Source of the DNA: Terriglobia bacterium | GTDB lineage: Bacteria > Acidobacteriota > Terriglobia > JAIQFV01 | DNA: 51,064 nt | Assembly (NCBI GenBank): GCA_020072965.1 | Contig: JAIQFY010000039.1 | Location: 1-51,064 of the forward strand | Direction of reading: 5' to 3' | In this document: positions 1 to 6,663 of the stretch, one piece after another | Numbering within the stretch: the stretch's first letter is position 1 | Layout: every line of letters starts with the position of its first letter | Notes under the pieces: model-generated | Database searches by the model: none | Told to the model about the DNA's origin: nothing | Seen by the model: only the letters and a program-made list of their open reading frames with translations | Program-made: the position numbers and the translations under genes

Positions 1-119
1 TTCCTGTTCGGCCGAAACAACGAACCCCGATGGTCCGGAGATCTTATGCCGTTCCCAACGTGGCCCTTCAAAAGCAAGAGCACCGCTCCGGGTCGCCCAG
101 GAGAAGTTTGTCTTGACTT

Positions 120-1274
120 TTGAGTTGTCATAGACGCCATGGCGGACTTTTTCCGCGTTGGGAGTTTCAACGCCGGGGGCAAGAAAGCCGGGCCGAGCGG
201 CATGCCCGGGGATTTACCTGCTGGGGCCAGTTCGTGCCCATGCTGTTCTGCCAGTTGGGGCGGGCGCAATCGCTGCGCGAGATCTGCGACGGGTTGACCA
301 GTTGCGAAGGCAAGCTGGCGCACCAGGGGATCACGCGACCCAGTCGCTCTACCCTGGCCTACGCCAACGCCCATCGTCCTTGGGAGTTGTATCAACAGAT
401 CTTCCTGGATTTGCTGGAACGGTGTCGGCAGCGCGGCCCCTTCCCGAAGAAGTTTCGCTTTCGCAACCACCTGCTCAGCCTGGATGCCACCGTCATTGAT
501 CTGTGCGCCAGCGTCTTCGATTGGGCGCGCTTTCGCCGGAGCAAGGGAGCCGTGAAGATTCATATGGTGCTCGATCATGAGGGGTATCTGCCTCACTTTG
601 CCCTCATCACCGAAGGGGCGGTGCACGAAAGCCGCATCGTCTCCACGCTCCACTTTGACGCGGGCACGATTGTGGTCATGGATCGTGGCTTCACCGATTA
701 TAGCCCCTACCGTCGTTGGACCGAGGAGGGGGTCTTCTTGGTCTCTCGCCTCAAAAGCAATGCTGATTACGGGGTCGCCGAAGACCGCCCCGTCCCGGGG
801 CGGGGATCCATTCTCAAAGACCAGATCATTTTCTGGAAGAGTCCGAAAGGTCATCAGGATTGTCCCCATTTCTTCCGACGCCTGGAAGTGCTTCGTCCCG
901 AGACCGGGTAAGTGCTGGTGTTGCTGAGCAATCATCTGACCCTGGGGGCCACCACCATCGCCCGCATTTACAAAGATCGCTGGCAGATCGAGTTGTTCTT
1001 CAAAGCACTGAAGCAAAATCTCAAGGTCAAGACCTTCGTGGGGACCAGCGCCAATGCGCTGAAGATCCAGATTTGGACAGCCCTGATTGCCATTTTGATC
1101 CTCAAGTTCCTGCAGTTGCGCTCTCACTGGGGGTGGCAGCTGTCGAACTTGGCGGCCCTCTTACGGCTGAACCTGTTCACGCATCGCAGCTTGTGGCACT
1201 GGATCGATCATCCCTTGGAAGCACCCTCCGGAGCGGGTTCCCTTGTCCAACAACTGGAATTCTCCTACAGCTAA
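120..1274 (+). pseudogene. IS4-family transposase, interrupted by an in-frame stop
   Basis: DDE transposase of the IS4 family with a DUF4372-like N-terminus (WGQFVPMLFCQLGRAQSLRE). The first catalytic Asp is in LLSLDATVIDL, the second in IVVMDRGFTDY, and the third segment has the YREK signature Y-2-R-3-E-6-K (YKDRWQIELFFKALK). A TAA codon at 909-911 splits the frame; reading continues in the same frame from 912 (VLVLLSNHLTLG...), so one substitution, not a frameshift, would explain the break. The TTG at 120 is only the first start in the open frame. A typical N-terminus would be about ten residues longer, so the beginning may also be damaged. Without stop readthrough the product lacks the catalytic Glu and should be inactive. 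Confidence 0.88.
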
Positions 1275-1370
1275 CTTGGACAGCGGCGAAGGTGACCTCA
1301 ACTTGAAAATCGAAAATCACAACATGATTTATGCGGGTCGCAGATTTGAATCTCAGCTAATTTGGACAGC
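1268..1370 (+). repeat. Direct repeat pair at the IS right end
   Basis: The 17-mer CAGCTAACTTGGACAGC (1268-1284) recurs as CAGCTAATTTGGACAGC (1354-1370), 16 of 17 identical and 86 bp apart. The outer copy is a candidate terminal repeat because the neighbouring gene is broken exactly there; the inner copy may be a subterminal transposase site or an older end. Confidence 0.55.
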
Positions 1371-1523
1371 AGTGATCTGTAAACGTTTCGATCCATCCAG
1401 TCCTCTAACAACGGGGTTATCAGTGAGCCCTTGGTCGCGGAGCAAAATGTCCACATTCTCTCGTAAGGGCTCCTGATAAGCGTCATGCAAATCCAACTGT
1501 AGAATACCTTCTCTTTCTGTCAT
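1353..1523 (-). pseudogene. 5' fragment of a gene truncated by the IS4 element
   Basis: The ATG at 1523 follows GGAG with suitable spacing. The frame encodes 56 residues beginning MTEREGILQLDLHD; the first 50 look like natural protein (ENVDILLRDQGL, VVRGLDGSKRLQI). The last six residues (TAVQIS) and the stop come from the IS-end motif CAGCTAATTTGGACAGC read on the minus strand. I infer that the element inserted about 150 bp into the gene and that the 3' part is lost to the left. The family is not recognised with certainty; the beginning suggests a domain of the kind 'gxLxldlxDxxGxPLxexVDIxLxxQxLs' but no function is assigned. The gene lies downstream of 1709-2053 on the same strand. Confidence 0.5.
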
Positions 1524-1708
1524 GTCAGTTACTCCGGCCCAATGGGCAACCACAGTTGCGGATTTAGCCGCGCGTGCTAAAACGCTCTGCCAGTTTATGA
1601 TGGTCTTCGGACGCCGACAATTATCTCCAACCTGTTTTATGGCTTCTCAAATGCAACCATCGGGTCACATTCTTCAACACATCTTTCCCCATGATATTTT
1701 GTTCAGGG

Positions 1709-2053
1709 CTATGAGATGGTCAACGTGTTCACAACGCGCGAAAACTGTTTGCCGATGCGTGAGGCAAAACTCGGCGATGCCGCGCTGACGCTGCCAATCT
1801 CCCCGCCGCTGTTGAAGTCGTGGGCGCCGTGCAACGTCATGTTCTCCGGCGGCTTTCCCTTGAGGAAGAACAAGGTGATCCACAACATCGCGGTGTTCTG
1901 CTCTTGCGTGCCGCAGCTGACTCGTTTCACGCTCGAGTAGTTGGCCACGTGTTGTGTTTTCTCAAACACCTTCCCGCCTTCAATCTGCCAGCGGCCGGCG
2001 TTGTCTTCAACGTTATTCAAGCAATCACGAACGAGTGTATATGTTAGTGGCAT
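1709..2053 (-). CDS. Conserved-looking small hypothetical protein (114 aa)
   Basis: The ATG at 2053 is preceded by a strong ribosome binding site (AAAGGAG, 7 nt away). The 114-residue product (MPLTYTLVRDCLNNVEDN...) has no signal peptide or membrane segment. It alternates short polar strands, contains PENMTLHGAHDFNSGGEIGSVSAAS and ends SRVVNTLTIS, which looks like a compact all-beta fold. I do not recognise a named family and assign no function. It is followed on the same strand by the IS-truncated gene at 1353-1523, so both may once have been cotranscribed. Confidence 0.65.
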   Translation of the reverse strand: MPLTYTLVRDCLNNVEDNAGRWQIEGGKVFEKTQHVANYSSVKRVSCGTQEQNTAMLWITLFFLKGKPPENMTLHGAHDFNSGGEIGSVSAASPSFASRIGKQFSRVVNTLTIS

Positions 2054-2488
2054 GATTCAGCTCCTTTGGGAGAGGTTTCTGGAAGAATACTTGGGGGTGA
2101 GATCCATTCTTGAGCTCGGCGACGACTTGTTCGAAAGCTATCTGTTCCCGCTTTTCTGTTTTACTTGTTGTTCTAGGCACCCCGGGCTTCCACATGTTGA
2201 ATAGTAGAAGCGAAAGGGCAAGTGATTAATGCTGTCTGCGCCTCATTGTGGTTGAGAAACAACGCGAATGAAGGAGGAATGAATCAGCCCCCATTATATT
2301 CCCACTAGTACCACAAAAAACATTCATTTGAGCATCAGCCCGCGAAAATCCAACCCTAATTCTCGCAGTCGCAACAACCACTAGGAAAAGACTACACCTC
2401 AAGAATATTCTCTGTCTGTCCAGAATGGGACATAGTGCAGGATCCTGCTCGCGCGGGGCTGCGTTGACCTGAGGATCATTGGAAGGAC
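2054..2488. other. Non-coding stretch, no gene seen
   Basis: About 435 bases between the small gene and the Crp/Fnr pseudogene. The only long open frame (2226-2492, minus) starts with TTG, lacks a ribosome binding site and has an unnatural composition. The segment should hold the promoter of the 1709-2053 gene, but no clear promoter hexamers were identified. Confidence 0.5.
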
Positions 2489-3139
2489 TCAATCCCGCAA
2501 AAGAACTGTGAAGAGTGAACGGTGCACTTGCAGTCGACCACCGTATTCAATGAAACCCAGCTTTCTAAATTTATTCATGAAAAAATTAACCCTTTGGCGC
2601 GTGGTACCCACCTTCTCCGCCAACATCTGTTGGTTGACTTCGGGAATCGTGGCCTCATTCCGACTTCCCTCACCAAAGTGGGCCAGCATGATCAGAAGAC
2701 AAGCGAGACGTTTCTCGCTGCAATTAAACAGTTGGTCCTCCAGATCCTCTTAATTCGAAGATTGCACGTGAGCAGATAGGAGATAAAGAATCGTGAGAAT
2801 GCGGATTGCTGCTTGAGGACGTCGAGCAGGATCTTTCTTTCAATTCTCGCAAGTGAAGACTGGATTAGCATGGTAGCGGTCTCCATCCGGAACGGCCGAC
2901 CTGCCAGGCATTCCTCACCGATGAAGTTTCCGGCGCCCAGAATGCCCAGAACTGCTTCCCTTCCTTGCCTGGAGACAACCGTAAGCTCCACTTCCCCATT
3001 CTGAATGAAGAAAAGCGCATTGGCCCGATCACCCTGCGAGAAGATAGTCTGCTTCGACCTAACGCAGGATCCTCTCTCCCCCGTATACTTGGGTAAGTAA
3101 TGAGGTGAAGTCCAAAGGCAATGCCTTTTGCGTTTTCAT
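2489..3139 (-). pseudogene. Crp/Fnr-family transcription regulator, two frameshifts
   Basis: The ATG at 3139 follows GGGAGGG and begins MKTQKALPLDFTSLLTQVYG before hitting TAG. Restoring one base near 3058 gives ...LRYRSKQTIFSQGDRANALFF, the normal start of a cyclic-nucleotide-binding domain. The domain continues through VELTVVSRQGREAVLGILG and GNFIGEECLAGRPFRM. A second single-base loss near 2752 breaks the frame after NLRI; restoring it gives EDLEDQLFNCSEKRLACLLI and then MLAHFGEGS and the winged helix-turn-helix (LAEKVGTTRQRVNFFMNKFRK, LGFIEYGGRLQVH). The repaired protein would be about 216 residues, normal for the family. Two independent 1-nt deletions mean a decayed gene, or errors in the assembly. 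Related Acidobacteriota regulators have this architecture; the targets are unknown. Confidence 0.85.
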
Positions 3140-3240
3140 GTTGCCCTCCCCCAAATCCAACGTCTCATCTTCGAAACAATGATTCGTCTGCGGCAGGAAA
3201 ACCAATCAGCCGGCGCCCGCCACACAGGTCCGTGCGGGCG

Positions 3241-3342
3241 CTACCAATGCCTACGGGTCCTTTCCAGTATGAGCGCAATATGTGCACCTTCAATGGGACC
3301 AAACCATGCGAGCAGAAGGGCAACCAGGATTCTTCGGACCAT
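3241..3342 (-). CDS. Possible small hydrophobic protein (33 aa)
   Basis: A short frame with an almost ideal ribosome binding site (AGAAGGAGG, about 4 nt before the ATG at 3342) encodes MVRRILVALLLAWFGPIEG followed by a short polar tail. The first 17 residues resemble a signal peptide or a single membrane helix. It is upstream of the Crp/Fnr pseudogene on the same strand. It could be a genuine small membrane protein, the start of a decayed exported protein, or chance; only the binding site and N-terminal pattern support it. Confidence 0.35.
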   Translation of the reverse strand: MVRRILVALLLAWFGPIEGAHIALILERTRRHW

Positions 3343-4150
3343 AGGACCTCCTTCTATTTGCCGGTCAATTCAATCTTTACAAATCTCCATGCTTTAAACC
3401 GGGGTTTCCGGCCATGAAAGAAGGAGCAATTGTCCAACCTCGTCCCGTTGTCTCAACACCGTCCCCTCATCGTCCATTTGTATGTGGAAAGATCTCATTA
3501 CAGAGGCGTGCTCTATCCGCCTCTACTCTATAAGGCGGCAAATGAATCGAAACAGGTTCACCGAGTGAAAGTTTTTATTGAATGCTTACGTCAGGGTCGG
3601 GGTTTGGAATGGTGGAAGGAGGGGCGAACAAATGGAACAAGCAGAGTACACGCAAGGGGCTGGGGGGGGAATGTTTCGCGCCCGAAGGGTGCCGTCAGTC
3701 CATTTCGTGGTTTATCGGTTGAATCATCGGGATAGTAAGAAAGGTCGTGAATTGTTCCCGATCTGAGTAGAGGGCTGGACTGATTCGGATTTATTCAACC
3801 ACTGAAAAGGGGAAAGATACCAATCCACCGTTCTGTCGGCCCTACGGGCCTCTAAAATGATTCTTGGCAGACCTGCACACCCCACCCTCGCTCCGCTAAG
3901 AACGCGGAGCTCAGATGGGGCCACAATCTGACGGCCCTCCGGGCCTCATCTGCTTCCCTTTCCCTTCTTGGTTACACTCTCGCCCCGTGTGAGACACGGG
4001 ACTCAGATGAGGCCACATTCTGAGAGACATCCGGGCTTAACCGGATTCTTTCTCCATCTTCATTCCACCTCGTTCCGAGCCTAATCTGACTCTCTCCCCA
4101 CTTCCTTCACTGCCTTTCCCTTCGAAATTCCCGTTCAATCCGGGAGTAAG
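3343..4150. other. Intergenic region with repeats and low coding potential
   Basis: About 800 bases with no convincing gene. The open frames at 3430-3766 are short, lack ribosome binding sites and have unnatural composition. The right half is rich in GGCC-type palindromes and carries an imperfect direct repeat (listed separately). The downstream end of the acetoacetyl-CoA synthetase gene faces into this region. Confidence 0.5.
3905..4036. repeat. Imperfect direct repeat, two copies ~90 bp apart
   Basis: The first copy (about 3908-3942) holds CTCAGATGGGGCCACAATCT, then GACGG and CCTCCGGGCC. The second (about 4000-4036) holds CTCAGATGAGGCCACATTCT, then GAGAGACATCCGGGCTT. The shared part is roughly 35 bp. 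GGCCCTCCGGGCC in the first copy is itself palindromic. This looks like a pair of degenerate extragenic repeats; function unknown. Confidence 0.5.
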
Positions 4151-6109
4151 TCAGTCCCGCAAACGCGGTAGTATCTTTTCAAAAGCGTCCAGCGATTCGG
4201 GATTACGGAGGGCGTCGCGGTTGGCCACCGGCTTACCATTCACGATGTAGGCCACCGCGCTTTCGACTTTCTTCATGTTGAAGGTGTACGGAATGTCGGG
4301 GACCTCGACAATCACCGCTGGGACATGCCGGACTGACGCGTTGGCTTTGATTTCTTCTTTGATCCTGCATTGAAGTTCTTCACTGAGCGGGACACCTGGG
4401 TTCATTTTGACAAACAACAGGACGCGCTGATCTCCCTGCCAGTGTTGCCCCACGGCCAGTGAATCGGCAATCTCTTCGAAGCCCTCGAGCACCGCGTAAA
4501 TTTCTGCCGTGCCGATGCGCACGCCGGAAGGTTTCAATGTCGAGTCAGAGCGCCCGTAGAAGGTGATCCCGCCCGTGTCGCTGCGAATTTGTATATAATC
4601 CCCGTGTCGCCAGACATTGCGGTTAGAAAAGAAGTGGAAATAAGTGCTCCGATACTTTCCTTGACCGGGATCGTTCCAAAAGTAGAGCGGCATGGAGGGC
4701 GCCGGCGCTTCGCAAACCAGCTCTCCTTGGCGATCACGAACCGGAAGGCCAGCCTCATCGTAAGCTTTTATTTTCATCGCGAGGGCAGGGCCCTGCAGCT
4801 CGCCGGCATAAACCGGGCTGATCGGATTGCCGCCCGCGAAGCAGCCGTTGATGTCGGTGCCCCCGGAAATCGAATTCAAATGGAGATCTCGTTTGACGGC
4901 GCGGTAGACGTACTCGAAGCCCTCTGCCGAAAGGGTCGAACCGGTTTGTGAAATTTCTTTCAGGGCTGAGAGATCGAATTCCTCGCCAGGCCTTATCCGC
5001 TGACTCATCAGATAATTGATGTAGGTGGCGCTGCAACCGAAGATGGTAATTCCTACATCCCTGACCATTTTCCACATGGCCCCGGCATCCGGATAAACGG
5101 GACTGCCTTCATTGAGGATGAGCGTTGCACCCGTAGCCAGGCCGCTCACCAGCCAGTTCCACATCATCCAGCTGCACGTTGTGATGTAAAACATCCGGTC
5201 CTCGCGATTCAAATCGGCATGGAGTCGGTGCTCCTTGATATGATTGATGAGCACCCCCGCTCCTTGCACAATGCACTTGGGTCTTCCTGTAGTGCCTGAA
5301 GAAAACATGATGTAAACAGGATGATCGAAAGGCAGTTGTTCAAATACGAGAGTCCCACCGCCGCGCGAAATAAAATCGTCATACAGGACGGCCTGTGGAA
5401 TCCGGCTGAGGTCAGAGTGGTTGGAGGTGTATCGCACCACCACGACCTTCTTGAGTGATGGAATGTCCCGGGCGAGCCGGGCCGCATTGGCGGAGGTATC
5501 GAACAATTGTCCCTTGTGGACATACCCGTCGGCCGTGAATAGCACCTTCGGCTCGACTTGGCCGAGCCGGTCGAGTGCGGCCCGAGGACCAATGTCGGTG
5601 GCGCAAGCGGCCCAGACCGCACCCAGCGATGTCGCCGCGAGCATCGCGACCACCGTTTCAATGAGATTGGGCATGTACGCGACGACACGGTCCCCGGGAA
5701 CCACCCCGAGATCATGCAGAGCTTTGGCCAGGCCGGCGACCTCGTTGTAGAGCTCGGCGTACGTCATCGAGCGCGAGGCCATGCTTTCGCCCCGGAAAAG
5801 CAGCGCGACGTGCTCATCGCGATACCGCAGAAGGTTTTCTGCAAAATTCAGCCGTGCCCCGATAAACCAGTTCGCCCCGGGGAAGCGTGCGAGGTCATCG
5901 ACGACACGATCATAGCCACGCGATGCTTTGATTTCTGCATAGTCCCATAACTTTGCCCAAAAAGCGGGAATGTCTTCCACCGACCAACGATAAAGTTCGG
6001 GATAGTTTCGAATCTCAAGGGAGCTTTGTTCATTCACCCGACGAATAAAAGCGGTGATGTTGGCGTTCCGCTGACGCTCTTCCGAGGGCGTCCAAAGGGG
6101 CGTCTTCAT
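4151..6109 (-). CDS. aacS: Acetoacetyl-CoA synthetase (acetoacetate--CoA ligase)
   Basis: The 652-residue protein belongs to the ANL adenylating superfamily and matches acetoacetyl-CoA synthetases in length and in the N-terminal ACS-type segment (MKTPLWTPSEER..., LYRWSVEDIPAFW). Motifs: the phosphate-binding loop MFSSGTTGRPKCIVQ (about residues 268-282), SISGGTDINGCFAGGNP, WRHGDYIQI and FYGRSDSTLKPSGVRIGTAE. The C-terminal catalytic lysine region is YTFNMKKVESAV. The reaction is acetoacetate + ATP + CoA to acetoacetyl-CoA + AMP + PPi in the cytoplasm, used in ketone-body or leucine catabolism and in making acetoacetyl-CoA for lipid or polyhydroxyalkanoate pathways. The ATG at 6109 has a modest AGGAAC site upstream. 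It appears monocistronic, with non-coding stretches of over 500 bp on both sides. Confidence 0.95.
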   Translation of the reverse strand: MKTPLWTPSEERQRNANITAFIRRVNEQSSLEIRNYPELYRWSVEDIPAFWAKLWDYAEIKASRGYDRVVDDLARFPGANWFIGARLNFAENLLRYRDEHVALLFRGESMASRSMTYAELYNEVAGLAKALHDLGVVPGDRVVAYMPNLIETVVAMLAATSLGAVWAACATDIGPRAALDRLGQVEPKVLFTADGYVHKGQLFDTSANAARLARDIPSLKKVVVVRYTSNHSDLSRIPQAVLYDDFISRGGGTLVFEQLPFDHPVYIMFSSGTTGRPKCIVQGAGVLINHIKEHRLHADLNREDRMFYITTCSWMMWNWLVSGLATGATLILNEGSPVYPDAGAMWKMVRDVGITIFGCSATYINYLMSQRIRPGEEFDLSALKEISQTGSTLSAEGFEYVYRAVKRDLHLNSISGGTDINGCFAGGNPISPVYAGELQGPALAMKIKAYDEAGLPVRDRQGELVCEAPAPSMPLYFWNDPGQGKYRSTYFHFFSNRNVWRHGDYIQIRSDTGGITFYGRSDSTLKPSGVRIGTAEIYAVLEGFEEIADSLAVGQHWQGDQRVLLFVKMNPGVPLSEELQCRIKEEIKANASVRHVPAVIVEVPDIPYTFNMKKVESAVAYIVNGKPVANRDALRNPESLDAFEKILPRLRD

Positions 6110-6663
6110 GGGGAAGTGTTCCTGTCAACAAAAGATGGCTGTCGCGTTTCGAAAAACGTTCATTTAAGAAGCATCTGGCTCCAAGTTCCGCTCAATTCAC
6201 TCTCGGAAGCTTTGCCAGTTCCTGTGAGATCGACCCCGAGGCTTGAGATGACCTTCCGTACCTTTCAGAGTATAGCTTACAACCCGGTCTCCTTCGCAAT
6301 CGGGTACCTGAGACTCTAGGGCTCAGGCACTGACGATTTTGGAGGTGGTACCTGAAGAATCTCCCGACTGCCGTCGGAGGGATTGAGAAGGAATGAGGTG
6401 GCGACATCTGTAGAATGGCTCTGAACCATCCCCCCACTGCCGTTGGGGGGATTGTTAACTATTTCAGGACTGTCCCGGAAAATGGAAGCGCAGTGTTGCG
6501 ATGGCACCAGCTAATGAGCTTTAAGAGCCTTGGGTCAGACCGCACGCATTTGTATGCCGCACGCCTAGGAGAGCGACAGCGACAGACGCCCAGGTTGTTC
6601 AAAGTTCTGAGGGGATAGAACCTGATACGGATGAGCGGCAGGGGTGGCGCGGTTCAGTTTGTA
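6110..6663. other. Intergenic region upstream of aacS
   Basis: About 550 bases without a gene. It should contain the aacS promoter near 6110-6250 and the 3' untranslated part of the FecR/PASTA gene near 6600-6663. The middle carries two hairpins with the shared core ACTGCCGT (listed separately). No ribosome binding site with a plausible frame was seen. Confidence 0.5.
6358..6452. repeat. Pair of REP-like hairpins with shared ACTGCCGT loop
   Basis: Hairpin 1 (6358-6384) has arms AATCTCCCGAC and GTCGGAGGGATT, paired with one mismatch or bulge. Hairpin 2 (6428-6452) has perfect 9-bp arms ATCCCCCCA and TGGGGGGAT around CTGCCGT. The arms differ but covary while the loop core stays the same, which is typical of repetitive extragenic palindromes. 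They may also act as terminators or mRNA 3' stabilisers. Confidence 0.6.

Larger units (their letters stand above)
1..1371 (+). mobile_element. IS4-family insertion sequence remnant
   Basis: The transposase (120-1274) identifies the element as IS4 family. The right boundary is put near 1371 because a minus-strand gene is cut there and its reading frame runs into the motif CAGCTAATTTGGACAGC (1354-1370). A near-identical copy, with one base changed, lies just after the transposase at 1268-1284. I could not find the inverse of this motif in the first 120 bases, so the left end is either missing or outside the window. The element is therefore called a remnant and its exact ends are uncertain. Confidence 0.7.

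Noticed and set aside
2226-2492. 88-residue open frame on the minus strand downstream of the Crp/Fnr pseudogene
   Set aside because: TTG start, no ribosome binding site, and a Cys/Arg-rich composition unlike a natural protein.
3430-3766. Overlapping plus-strand open frames of 62-101 residues
   Set aside because: They overlap each other in different frames, have no ribosome binding site and read as translated GC-rich non-coding DNA.
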